Below, in pieces: positions 8,894-16,626 of a stretch of DNA of 64,000 nucleotides. This stretch comes from CALCHA01 sp035548175 (GTDB taxonomy: Bacteria; Planctomycetota; Phycisphaerae; WQYP01). Position 1 is the stretch's first letter; the number at the start of each line of letters is the position of its first letter. The notes under the pieces are model-generated. The model was given only the letters and a program-made list of their open reading frames with translations, did not search any database and was not told where the DNA came from. Made by a program: the position numbers and the translations under genes. The stretch spans positions 1 through 64,000 of the forward strand of contig DASZTO010000052.1 in NCBI GenBank assembly GCA_035548175.1, written 5' to 3'.

Positions 8894-9769
8894 CTATTGC
8901 CGCGGATTCTGCGCCCAGTGCAGTTTCTTGGCGAGCATCTGCCAGTGCGTCACGGCGGGATTTTCCAGGAGCGTCAGCGGCGTTTTCGCGCGTTTGATCA
9001 GCAGCAGCTCGTCCTCGCGAATCGGATGCGTCATCTGTCCGTCGAAAATCACCTTCGTCCCGGCATTCAATCGGCACGGCAAAATCAGCACCTGCACGTC
9101 CGCCGCGAGCACCACCGGCCGGAAGGACAACGAATGCGGGCAGATCGGGGTGAGCACCATGGCCTCGACGTCCGGCGAGACGAGCGGCCCGCCTGCCGAG
9201 AGGTTGTAGCCCGTCGAGCCGGACGGCGTGGAGACGATCACGCCGTCGGAGCGGAAGGTCGTTGTTTCGTGCCCGTCAATCTGCACGGACAGCTCGATCA
9301 TGCGGAAGGGGTCGCCGGCGTTGATCACCACATCGTTCACGGCGTAACCCGCGGCGCAGGGCGTCAGGCCCGCCAGTTCCGACGGCAGCAGGTGCCCGCC
9401 GTGCGGCGCCTTGAACGTTGCGGCGTGCAGCATCAAGCGGCGCGTGATGGGCAGGCGCCGGGCGAGGATGCCGTCGAGATGATGGAGGAACTCATCGAGC
9501 GAAAACGCCGCCAGGTAGCCGAGCTTTCCGAAATTCACGCCCGCCACCGGGGCGTTCATGCCGGCCAGAAATTGCGCGGTGCTCAGGATGGAGCCGTCGC
9601 CGCCCAGCACCACCACGAGGTCCGGCTGCACCTTCAGGAGTTCCTGCCGATTGGGCGTCAGGAGCACCGTGGCGGAGACTTCCGGGCGCGCCGAGAGCAG
9701 CGTCAGAAGCCGGGTCGCCGCCGCCACTGCGTCGGGTTTGCTGGGGTTGGGAATCAGCGCGATATTCAT
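8894..9769 (-). CDS. nadK: NAD kinase
   Basis: This 291-residue protein phosphorylates NAD to NADP. The diacylglycerol-kinase-like motif GGDGSILSTAQ, the Asn-Asp segment YAVNDVVIN and the glycine-rich SGSTGYNLSAGGPLVSP are all present, in the order of the NadK/PpnK family and at normal length. The gene lies between two membrane-protein genes on the same strand. Confidence 0.93.
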   Translation of the reverse strand: MNIALIPNPSKPDAVAAATRLLTLLSARPEVSATVLLTPNRQELLKVQPDLVVVLGGDGSILSTAQFLAGMNAPVAGVNFGKLGYLAAFSLDEFLHHLDGILARRLPITRRLMLHAATFKAPHGGHLLPSELAGLTPCAAGYAVNDVVINAGDPFRMIELSVQIDGHETTTFRSDGVIVSTPSGSTGYNLSAGGPLVSPDVEAMVLTPICPHSLSFRPVVLAADVQVLILPCRLNAGTKVIFDGQMTHPIREDELLLIKRAKTPLTLLENPAVTHWQMLAKKLHWAQNPRQ

Positions 9770-9829
9770 GGCCCGAAAGAATACGCGAATCCCCGGCTTT
9801 GGGATACCACGGCCGCCGCGCGGACCGGT

Positions 9830-10201
9830 TCACAGACCGCGGACCATCATGCCGCAAATGCTGCACAGCGTGAGCATGACGACAAAGAGGATCAGCGCGG
9901 TTACAAAAGCGACGGGCGTCCGCAAAAGCAGGCAGAGCAGCGCGATGATGGCGAAGGCGACAACCGGCGCCAGCCAGAACACCATCGCGGAATCCCAGTG
10001 GAGAACGGCACCGATCCACCCGAGCGCGTACGAAGCCCCCACCAGGATTCCAAGATACCCCCAGAACCCGCCCAGAATCTGCAGAAATACCGAATGGCGG
10101 TAGCCCTCGTGCGGCTCACCTTTCCGAGCCTTGCCCTGGTATTCCGGCACCAACGGCACCTTGTCTTGATCCTGCGGCGGCTGAGGCGGCGTGTCGCTCA
10201 T
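9830..10201 (-). CDS. Small three-TM membrane protein, unknown
   Basis: This 123-residue protein starts MSDTPPQPPQDQDK. A polar N-terminus of about 35 residues is followed by three hydrophobic segments (FLQILGGFWGYLGILVGASYALGWI, AMVFWLAPVVAFAIIALLCLLL, PVAFVTALILFVVMLTLCSICGMMV). The chosen start avoids a long GC-rich extension that lies in the leader region of phoH. It may belong to a planctomycete-specific family; no function can be given. It diverges from phoH, so the shared upstream region is 10202-10666. Confidence 0.65.
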   Translation of the reverse strand: MSDTPPQPPQDQDKVPLVPEYQGKARKGEPHEGYRHSVFLQILGGFWGYLGILVGASYALGWIGAVLHWDSAMVFWLAPVVAFAIIALLCLLLRTPVAFVTALILFVVMLTLCSICGMMVRGL

Positions 10202-10666
10202 GCCCGCAACTATACCCGGACCGCTCAGTGCCGACCCCGGCCCACGCCCCACGCCGGCAGCCAGTCCCACCCGCCCTGTCCCGCTCCTGCCGCCATTCTC
10301 GGACCTGTGTCCGCTTGCCCGATCCACCTCCGCGAATCCTGCACTCCCCACCAATCCTTAACGATAATCCACTTGCTCGCACGCTTTTTGCGGATACCCT
10401 TACTCCAGTGGACGGCGGTGTGGCCACGGTGGAGATTCGGCCCGCGTCCAACGTCCTTGAGCACCGCCCTCCGGCCCCTCTCCAAAAGGGGCTTGCGGCA
10501 CACGCGCCGCCAACCATCGAGGTTGCTGGACTCGGGCCACGGTCAGGCTCCAGGGGCGACCGACGCTCTCCACCGCTCCTTCCGCTCGGCGGAAGGTTCC
10601 GCCCCACGCCGCCGGATTTCCCGGCCGCACCAGCCTGCCGCGCCTCTTTTCAGAGGTCTACGCCGG
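10202..10666. other. 465-bp intergenic region with hairpins upstream of phoH
   Basis: No convincing gene is present. Three perfect stem-loops can be read: GCCCCT/AGGGGC (10474-10492), CCTTCCG/CGGAAGG with a five-base loop (10578-10596), and CCTCT/AGAGG (10643-10656) directly before the phoH start. The region also serves as the divergent promoter region for the small membrane protein. A long structured phoH leader is the simplest reading, but no clear promoter could be fixed. Confidence 0.4.
10643..10656 (+). promoter_or_regulatory. Hairpin that covers the phoH ribosome-binding site
   Basis: CCTCT-TTTC-AGAGG forms a perfect 5-bp stem with a four-base loop. Its 3' arm AGAGG is the only Shine-Dalgarno-like element upstream of the phoH ATG at 10667, at a spacing of 10 bases. 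Pairing would hide the ribosome site, as in simple RNA thermometers or anti-SD switches. The stem is short, so its effect is uncertain. Confidence 0.4.
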
Positions 10667-12085
10667 ATGGCCAAAGACATCCCCGCCGTTTCTCAGAACG
10701 CTGAGAAGAAGTCGTCCCCCGATCCCGACACCAAATACTTCGTCCTCGACACCAACGTCCTGCTCCACAATCCCAACTCCCTTTTTGCCTTCGCCGACAA
10801 CCACGTCATCATCCCCTTCGACGTGCTGGAAGAGCTCGACAAATTCAAGAAGGATTCCACCGACGTCGGCCGCTCCGCACGCACCGCCATCCGCCACATC
10901 GATACCCTGCGCGAAAAGGGCACCCTCCTCGACGGCGTTAAATGGAACGGCCACGGCGGCACCATCCGCGTCTCGATGGATCACACCAAAACTCCCATCG
11001 ACGGCCTCGATTTCAATAAGCCCGACAACCGCATCATCTCCGTCGCCTACCGCCTCAAAGAGGAAGGCAAGCACGCCGTCTTCATCTCCAAGGACATCAA
11101 CGCGCGCATCAAATCCGACGCGCTGGGCATCATCACCGAGGATTTCGAAAACCAGAAAGTCGACTACGAAACGCTCTACGCCGGCTACCGCGAGCTTTCA
11201 GTTCCCCCCTCCGTCATTGACCGCCTCTACGCCGAAAAGCGCATCGCCATCACCGATCCACTGCTTGCCTCACTGACCCCCAAGCTCTACCCCAATGAAT
11301 ACGTCCTCTTCAAAGCCAGCGGTGAGGAATCCCACACCGGCCTCGCCCGCTATGTCCCCGCCATGAACGCCGTCCTGCCGCTCTCCCGCATGAAAAAAGC
11401 CATCTTCGGCATCACCCCGCGCAACCTCCAGCAAATCATGGCCCTCGATCTGCTCCTCGATGATGACGTCCAGATGGTCACCCTCATGGGCACCGCGGGC
11501 ACCGGCAAGACGCTGCTCGCCCTCGCCGCCGGCATGCACAAATGTTTCCAGGAACAGGGCGGTGGGGGGGCGGGACGCTACGAACGTCTCCTCGTCGCAC
11601 GCCCCATCATGCCCATGGGCCGCGACATCGGCTTCCTCCCCGGCACCAAGGACGAAAAACTCTCCGCCTGGATGAAGCCCATCTTCGACAACCTCGAATT
11701 CCTCCTCACCGACCGCCGCGTCCACTCCGGCGAAACCGCCAACGTCGAGGCCCGCCTCAAAGGCTACATCGACTCGGGCAAGCTCGTCCTCGAAGCCCTC
11801 ACCTACATCCGTGGCCGCTCCATCCCCCACCAGTTCATGATCGTCGATGAAGCCCAGAATCTCACCCCCCACGAAATCAAAACCATCGCCAGCCGCGTCG
11901 GCGAAGGCACCAAGCTCGTGCTCACCGGCGACGCCGAGCAGATCGACAACCCCTACCTCGACGCCAACTCCAACGGCCTTTCCTTCACCATCGAAAAACT
12001 CAAGGGCTTCGATCTCGTCGGCCACGTCACCCTCGCCCGCCCGGAACGCAGCAGCCTGGCCAGCCTTGTGGTGAAGGAACTATAA
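10667..12085 (+). CDS. phoH2: PIN-PhoH protein (PhoH2/YlaK type)
   Basis: This 472-residue protein joins an N-terminal PIN ribonuclease domain (first metal-binding Asp in YFVLDTNVLLHN, residue 28) to a C-terminal PhoH-type P-loop ATPase. Walker A GTAGTGKT is at 275-282 and Walker B is FMIVDEAQN, followed by LTGDAEQIDNPYLD. PhoH2 proteins studied in other bacteria are ATP-driven RNA unwinding and cleaving enzymes; that activity is inferred from domain order. An open frame continues far upstream, but the ATG at 10667 is where the conserved domain begins. A toxin-antitoxin pair follows after 41 bases. Confidence 0.9.
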   Translation: MAKDIPAVSQNAEKKSSPDPDTKYFVLDTNVLLHNPNSLFAFADNHVIIPFDVLEELDKFKKDSTDVGRSARTAIRHIDTLREKGTLLDGVKWNGHGGTIRVSMDHTKTPIDGLDFNKPDNRIISVAYRLKEEGKHAVFISKDINARIKSDALGIITEDFENQKVDYETLYAGYRELSVPPSVIDRLYAEKRIAITDPLLASLTPKLYPNEYVLFKASGEESHTGLARYVPAMNAVLPLSRMKKAIFGITPRNLQQIMALDLLLDDDVQMVTLMGTAGTGKTLLALAAGMHKCFQEQGGGGAGRYERLLVARPIMPMGRDIGFLPGTKDEKLSAWMKPIFDNLEFLLTDRRVHSGETANVEARLKGYIDSGKLVLEALTYIRGRSIPHQFMIVDEAQNLTPHEIKTIASRVGEGTKLVLTGDAEQIDNPYLDANSNGLSFTIEKLKGFDLVGHVTLARPERSSLASLVVKEL

Positions 12086-12093
12086 CCCGCTGA

Positions 12094-12102
12094 TGCTATA
12101 AT
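12094..12102 (+). promoter_or_regulatory. Extended -10 promoter of the UPF0175/DUF3368 pair
   Basis: TGCTATAAT is a consensus extended -10 element (TGn plus TATAAT) starting 8 bases after the phoH stop and 24 bases before the antitoxin start. No good -35 hexamer is at the usual distance, which fits an extended -10 promoter. It would let the toxin-antitoxin pair be expressed independently of phoH. Confidence 0.65.
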
Positions 12103-12126
12103 GGTGCTGTTCGCCGCGGAGCCCTT

Positions 12127-12393
12127 ATGACGCTTACTTTCGACCTCTCACCCGATCTTGAGCAGCAACTGCACGCGCAGATTCCCGATCTTCAAAAGGA
12201 GGGAATTGAAGCGATGCTCGTGGAGTTCTATCGCCAGGACAAAATCACACGCCCCCAACTCGCCCAGGCCCTCGGCCTCTGCCGCCTGGAAGTCGACGCA
12301 GTCCTTAAGGCCCACAACGTCACCGAAAATGTTCCGACGCCTGAGGAATTGCGGGCTGATTTCGAACATCTCTCCCGCCTGGTGAAGCGGTGA
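12127..12393 (+). CDS. UPF0175 family antitoxin
   Basis: This 88-residue protein begins MTLTFDLSPDLEQQL and contains the helix-turn-helix-like segment ITRPQLAQALGLCRLEVDAVLKAHNV, typical of UPF0175 antitoxins that pair with DUF3368 PIN toxins. It should bind and neutralise the toxin and repress the shared promoter. Its TGA overlaps the GTG start of the toxin (GTGA), indicating coupled translation. Confidence 0.82.
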   Translation: MTLTFDLSPDLEQQLHAQIPDLQKEGIEAMLVEFYRQDKITRPQLAQALGLCRLEVDAVLKAHNVTENVPTPEELRADFEHLSRLVKR

Positions 12394-12875
12394 TCATCGT
12401 TTCCGATACCTCACCGTTGAATTACCTCGTCCTCGTCCATGCCATTGATGTTCTTCCGCGATTGTTCGAGAGAGTCTACGTTCCCACCGCGGTCATCAAC
12501 GAGCTTTCGCATGCGCGCGCTCCTGCCGTGGTACGACGTTGGGTATCGTCCATTCCACCTTGGTTACACGTTCAAAGGCCTTCGTTGATTCTTCCCGCTG
12601 CAGCGGATCTCGGTGCCGGCGAGGCCGGCGCACTTGCACTTGCGAAAGAACTCAACGTCACGACCCTGCTTATCGATGAGAAGAAGGGCCGCCGCGTGGC
12701 TCGAGAACAAGGATTCACCCCCGTAGGCACCCTTGCCGTTCTCGAATTTGCTGCATCGCTTGGTCATGTGGATCTGCCTTCGACATTGTTCGCCTTGAAG
12801 CAAACATCATTTCAGATCACGCAGACACTCATCGATGATGCACTCATGCGTCATGCCGCTCGCATGAAGCATTAA
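12390..12875 (+). CDS. DUF3368 PIN-domain toxin
   Basis: This 161-residue protein shows the DUF3368 PIN pattern: SDTSPLNYLV with the first Asp, AVINELSH with the conserved Glu, LGAGEAGALALAKE, and LLIDEKKGRRVAREQG with the later acidic residues. All acidic positions expected for a metal-dependent ribonuclease are present, so unlike the vapC remnant at the left edge this toxin looks intact. It starts at a GTG overlapping the antitoxin stop. The RNA target is unknown. Confidence 0.82.
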   Translation: MIIVSDTSPLNYLVLVHAIDVLPRLFERVYVPTAVINELSHARAPAVVRRWVSSIPPWLHVQRPSLILPAAADLGAGEAGALALAKELNVTTLLIDEKKGRRVAREQGFTPVGTLAVLEFAASLGHVDLPSTLFALKQTSFQITQTLIDDALMRHAARMKH

Positions 12876-12978
12876 TCCTCAAACGTCTTGGTGCGTTGAA
12901 CGATCCCAGACCAGACCGTTTGCCTTCCCCCCGCCCGCCGAAGTACCCTGCTCCCTTCCTCGCCCTCCGGAGCCCCCC

Positions 12979-13791
12979 ATGCGCCTCATCCGCTTTCTCG
13001 ATTCCGTCAATCAACTCCACTACGGCGTCCAGCAGGAACCCGACGCCCCCTCCGCCCTCCGCATCCAGGGCGATCCCTTCGCCAACTACACCGTCACCCA
13101 CCAGCTCGTGGCCATCAAAAAACTCCTCGCGCCGGTCGCACCGCCGGCCGTCATGTGCATCGGCACCAATTACCGCAAACATGCTGAGGAAACCGGCGCC
13201 AAAATCCCCGAATTCCCCGTGCTTTTCATGAAAAATCCCGCCGCCGTGCAAAACCCCGGCGATCCCATCCTCATCCCCACCCACCTCGCCAGCGAGCAAG
13301 TCGATTGGGAATGCGAACTCGCCATCGTCATCGGCAAACGCGCCAAGAATGTCTCCAGGGAACGCGCCCTCGAACACGTCCTCGGCTACACCTGCGCCAA
13401 CGACGTCTCCGCCCGCGATTGGCAACGCCAATGGGGCGGATCCCAGTGGTGCCGCGGAAAAACTTTCGACACCTTCTGTCCCCTCGGCCCCGCCATCATC
13501 ACCACCGACGACATCCCCAACCCCAACGCCCTGCGCATTCAGACCAAACGCAATGGCCAACTCGTCCAGGATTCCTCCACCGCCGACATGATCTTCGACG
13601 TCCCTGCCCTCGTCGCCTTCCTCTCCGGTTCCACCACGCTCCTCCCCGGCACCGTCATCCTCACCGGCACCCCCTCGGGCGTCGGCATGGCCATGACGCC
13701 TCCCCAATTCCTCAAGCCCGGCGACACCGTCACCATCTCCATCGAAAAAATCGGCGACCTCACCAACCCCGTCCAACGCGAACCTTCCTGA
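12979..13791 (+). CDS. Fumarylacetoacetate hydrolase-family enzyme
   Basis: This 270-residue protein has the FAH catalytic fold: a metal-binding segment DWECELAIVIGK, NDVSARDWQ, FDTFCPLGP and the C-terminal TGTPSGVG. Family members include acylpyruvate hydrolases, oxaloacetate decarboxylases, 2-hydroxyhepta-2,4-diene-1,7-dioate isomerases and ureidoglycolate lyases; the sequence does not decide between them. The start at 12979 lies just after a GGAG. It is followed closely by a CDGSH protein on the same strand. Confidence 0.87.
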   Translation: MRLIRFLDSVNQLHYGVQQEPDAPSALRIQGDPFANYTVTHQLVAIKKLLAPVAPPAVMCIGTNYRKHAEETGAKIPEFPVLFMKNPAAVQNPGDPILIPTHLASEQVDWECELAIVIGKRAKNVSRERALEHVLGYTCANDVSARDWQRQWGGSQWCRGKTFDTFCPLGPAIITTDDIPNPNALRIQTKRNGQLVQDSSTADMIFDVPALVAFLSGSTTLLPGTVILTGTPSGVGMAMTPPQFLKPGDTVTISIEKIGDLTNPVQREPS

Positions 13792-13838
13792 CCCCCCCCC
13801 AAAAAAAAATCCCGAAGTCCCCAACACGGAAACTCACC

Positions 13839-14135
13839 ATGTCCCAAATCGGCGGCCTCAAACCCATCGTCCTCGAACTCCAGCCCGGCACCTACTTCTG
13901 GTGCGCCTGCGGACGCTCCAAAATCCAGCCCTTCTGCGACGGCTCCCACGAAGGCACCGGCATCGAACCCCGCGAAGTCATCATCGCCGCCCCCACCAAG
14001 TGTTCCCTCTGCACCTGCAAGCTCACCCGCAACCCGCCCTTCTGCGACGGCTCCCACAAATCCATCCCGCCCCAGCCCTCCTCCCCGCCACCGTCACCGT
14101 CCGTCACCGCCGAGCCACAAGACCCCACCCCCTAA
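13839..14135 (+). CDS. CDGSH iron-sulfur domain protein (two domains)
   Basis: This 98-residue protein holds two mitoNEET-like CDGSH motifs, CACGRSKIQPFCDGSH and CTCKLTRNPPFCDGSH, each with the C-x-C...C...H ligand pattern for a 2Fe-2S cluster. It is a small redox or cluster-handling protein. The C-terminus is a disordered Pro/Ser tail. The ATG follows GGAA and lies 47 bases after the FAH-family gene, past a run of C and A homopolymers, and a receiver-like gene follows after 17 bases. Confidence 0.87.
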   Translation: MSQIGGLKPIVLELQPGTYFWCACGRSKIQPFCDGSHEGTGIEPREVIIAAPTKCSLCTCKLTRNPPFCDGSHKSIPPQPSSPPPSPSVTAEPQDPTP

Positions 14136-14152
14136 ACCTGCAGGATCCACCA

Positions 14153-14515
14153 ATGCCCGCCATCGCCCTCGTCACCGACCTCATCTTCTCCACCAAGATC
14201 ACCGGCACCGCCAAGGCCCTCAGCACCCCGCTCGTCGTCGCCCGTTCCCTCGACACCCTCAAGTCCCGCCTCGACGAATCCCCGCCATCCCCACTCGTCA
14301 TCATCGACCTCAACGCCGCCAACCTCGACCCCATCGCCGCCATCCACCTCGCCAAATCCCACCCTACCGCCCCGCGCATCGTCGCCTATCTCTCACACGT
14401 CCAGACCGACCTCGCCGCCGCCGCCAAATCCGCCGGCGCCGACCAAGTCCTCCCCCGCTCCGCCTTCGTCACCCAACTTCCCACGCTCCTCCAACAAATC
14501 GCTCCTCCGAATTGA
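14153..14515 (+). CDS. Receiver-like (CheY-fold) protein, degenerate
   Basis: This 120-residue protein has the alternating pattern of a response-regulator receiver: LVTDLIF, then VIIDLNAANLDP with an Asp at the phosphorylation position, RIVAYLSHV in place of the Ser/Thr strand, and AGADQVLPRS at the end. The conserved lysine of the last strand is replaced by the PR of LPRS, so normal phosphotransfer is doubtful. The ATG follows AGGAT. It lies between the CDGSH gene and glpK and may be a pseudo-receiver. Confidence 0.6.
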   Translation: MPAIALVTDLIFSTKITGTAKALSTPLVVARSLDTLKSRLDESPPSPLVIIDLNAANLDPIAAIHLAKSHPTAPRIVAYLSHVQTDLAAAAKSAGADQVLPRSAFVTQLPTLLQQIAPPN

Positions 14516-14550
14516 ACCACTGAACCACTTTTTCCAATTTTTCCAAACGC

Positions 14551-16029
14551 ATGTTTCTCGCTCTCGACCAAGGCACCACCAGCTCCCGCGCCCTCGTCTT
14601 CTCGAGCGACGGCCGCATCCTCGGCCTCGCCCAGCGCGAGCTCGGCCAGATCTATCCCCACCCCGGATGGGTCGAACACGATCCCCTCGAAATCTGGGAA
14701 TCCCAACTCGCCACCGCCCGCGAAGCCATTCAACGCGCCGGCATCGGTGCCCGCCAGATCACCGCCGTCGGTCTCACCAATCAGCGCGAAACCACCCTGC
14801 TCTGGGACCGCACCACCGGCCAGCCCCTCGCCAATGCCATCGTCTGGCAGGACCGCCGCACCGCTCCCGCCTGCGATGCCCTCCGCGCCGCCGGACACGC
14901 CAATGTCATCCGCAACAAAACCGGCCTCGAGATCGATGCTTACTTCTCCGCCACGAAACTCGCCTGGCTGCTCGATCATATCCCCGCGGCTCGCCGCCGG
15001 GCCGCCGCCGGCGAGCTCGCCGCCGGCACCGTCGATTCCTGGCTCCTCTTCAACCTCACCGCCGGCCGCACCCACGCCACCGACATCTCCAACGCCTCCC
15101 GCACCATGCTCCTCAACATCCACACCGGCCAATGGGATGACGACCTCCTCGCCCTCTTCAACATCCCGCGTCAACTCCTCCCCCAAGTCCTCCCCTCCGA
15201 CGCCCACTTCGCCGATATCGACGCGCGCTTCCTCGGCGCCGCGCTTCCCCTCCGCGGAATCGCCGGCGATCAACAGGCCGCCCTCTTCGGCCAAAACTGC
15301 ACCCGCCCCGGCCTCATCAAAAACACCTACGGCACCGGCTGCTTCCTCCTCATGCACACCGGCACAACCCCGATCGCCTCCAAACACCGCCTCCTCACCA
15401 CCATCGCCTGGCAACATGCCTTGCCCGGCGCACCCATCGAATACGCCCTCGAAGGCAGCGTCTTTACCGCCGGCGCCGCCGTCCAATGGCTCCGCGACGG
15501 TCTGGGCATCATCAACAGCGCCGCCGAAGTCGAACCCCTCGCCGCCTCCGTCCCCGATTCCGCCGGCGTCTTCGTCATCCCCGCCTTCGCAGGCCTCGGC
15601 GCGCCTTACTGGGATCCTCACGCCCGCGCCGCCATCCTCGGCCTCACCCGCGGCGCGACCAAGGCCCACATCGCCCGCGCCGCCCTCGAAGCCATCGCCC
15701 ACCAGGTCGCCGACCTCGTCGACGCCATGCAGGCCGACGCCGCCGCGCTCCTCGCCACCACGCCCCTCGAGCTCCACGTCGACGGCGGCGCTTCCGCCAA
15801 CAACCTCCTCCTCCAGCTCCAATCCGACCTCCTCGCCCTCCCCGTCGTCCGCGCCCCCGTCCAGGAAACCACCGCCCTCGGCGCCGCCAAACTCGCCGGC
15901 CTGACGCTCCCCCCATCAACCTCCACCGCCGCCACTTTCACACCAACCCTCACCGAATCCGACCGCCACTCCCGACGCACCGCCTGGCACGCCGCCGTTC
16001 GGCGCGTTTGCGGTAACGGCCGGCCATGA
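14551..16029 (+). CDS. glpK: Glycerol kinase
   Basis: This 492-residue FGGY-family kinase opens with LALDQGTTSSRALVF and contains VGLTNQRETTLLWDRTTG, ANAIVWQDRRT, a GDQQAALFGQ segment and the ADP-binding DGGASANNLLLQLQSD. These match GlpK, which makes glycerol-3-phosphate from glycerol and ATP. Length is normal. Nearly every codon ends in C, as in the other plus-strand genes here. No glpF or glpD is adjacent. Confidence 0.93.
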   Translation: MFLALDQGTTSSRALVFSSDGRILGLAQRELGQIYPHPGWVEHDPLEIWESQLATAREAIQRAGIGARQITAVGLTNQRETTLLWDRTTGQPLANAIVWQDRRTAPACDALRAAGHANVIRNKTGLEIDAYFSATKLAWLLDHIPAARRRAAAGELAAGTVDSWLLFNLTAGRTHATDISNASRTMLLNIHTGQWDDDLLALFNIPRQLLPQVLPSDAHFADIDARFLGAALPLRGIAGDQQAALFGQNCTRPGLIKNTYGTGCFLLMHTGTTPIASKHRLLTTIAWQHALPGAPIEYALEGSVFTAGAAVQWLRDGLGIINSAAEVEPLAASVPDSAGVFVIPAFAGLGAPYWDPHARAAILGLTRGATKAHIARAALEAIAHQVADLVDAMQADAAALLATTPLELHVDGGASANNLLLQLQSDLLALPVVRAPVQETTALGAAKLAGLTLPPSTSTAATFTPTLTESDRHSRRTAWHAAVRRVCGNGRP

Positions 16030-16068
16030 TGCAATGCGAAGTCAAGAATGGTTACGGTATGCTAATTC

Positions 16069-16077
16069 TGGTATAAT
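16069..16077 (+). promoter_or_regulatory. Extended -10 promoter of the orphan HTH antitoxin
   Basis: TGGTATAAT matches an extended -10 element exactly. Two GGTAT direct repeats (16056-16060 and 16070-16074) overlap it and could be a repressor half-site pair. The HTH gene starts 45 bases downstream. Confidence 0.6.
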
Positions 16078-16097
16078 GTGATGACGGGAAGCGGACA

Positions 16098-16136
16098 ATG
16101 AAGAAGGTAGTGTGGACGGCTGATGAGCAAAAGTAA
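16098..16136 (+). pseudogene. 12-codon remnant or leader resembling the start of a HigB-type toxin
   Basis: A short frame MKKVVWTADEQK begins 21 bases after the -10 element and overlaps the start of the HTH antitoxin in another frame. Gp49/HigB-family toxins usually begin with a similar Met-Lys-x-Val-Val-Trp and are encoded directly upstream of this antitoxin family. Only about 70 bases separate glpK from this point, so a full toxin gene does not fit. It may be what is left after an internal deletion, or a leader peptide. Confidence 0.35.
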
Positions 16137-16470
16137 GAAAAAGTCGGTCGTAAGAACGAAGATCGAGGACGGGAGCGGAAATGTCTTCGCGGATATCGGG
16201 GCCAGAGATCCTGAAGAGGCTCTGATGAAGGCCCAGATCGCATTGGTGATCGGTCAATTGATCGGAAAGCTGCGGATAACGCAGGCCGAAGCTGCTGTGA
16301 AACTGGGAATCGACCAACCCAAAGTGTCGATGCTCCTCAGCGGGCGCTTACGGGATTTTTCCATCGAACGACTGTTTCGGTTTCTGCGCGCTCTGGAACA
16401 CGACATTCGCATCGTGATCAGTCCGCATAAACGGCGACATGCGGCGGTGTCGGTCGAGATGGCTGCCTGA
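16123..16470 (+). CDS. HTH (XRE-like) antitoxin without a toxin
   Basis: This 115-residue protein has a helix-turn-helix around ITQAEAAVKLGIDQPKVSMLLSGRLRDFSIERL, the HTH_37/XRE pattern of HigA-like antitoxins that pair with HigB/Gp49 toxins. The toxin gene normally precedes it but is absent here except for a 12-codon frame. It has its own promoter with an extended -10. It may act as a stand-alone autorepressor. Codon use is less biased to C than in the flanking genes, consistent with transfer. Confidence 0.75.
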   Translation: MSKSKKKSVVRTKIEDGSGNVFADIGARDPEEALMKAQIALVIGQLIGKLRITQAEAAVKLGIDQPKVSMLLSGRLRDFSIERLFRFLRALEHDIRIVISPHKRRHAAVSVEMAA

Positions 16471-16525
16471 TCGATGGTCCACCGAGGCGTTGCCTCACGT
16501 GGGGGAGAGAAAACATCCTTAACTA

Positions 16526-16556
16526 TTGGTCAGAAGCGACCTCCTCCCGTTATAGT
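16526..16556 (+). promoter_or_regulatory. Probable promoter of glyS
   Basis: TTGGTC (16526-16531) and TATAGT (16551-16556) are separated by 19 bases and lie 70 bases before the glycyl-tRNA synthetase start. The spacing is longer than ideal. The leader between holds an AGGAG ribosome site 7 bases before the ATG. Confidence 0.45.
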
Positions 16557-16626
16557 GGCGGGTCTTCGCCTTCGCTGGCGCAATGCCAATGCGCAGTGTG
16601 AAAGGCGCACCCTCAGGAGCCCGCTC

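Noticed and set aside
8741..10666. A 640-residue N-terminal extension of the PhoH frame
   Set aside because: It is antisense to NAD kinase and two membrane-protein genes; its residues resemble no domain, while the PhoH2 family starts at 10667.
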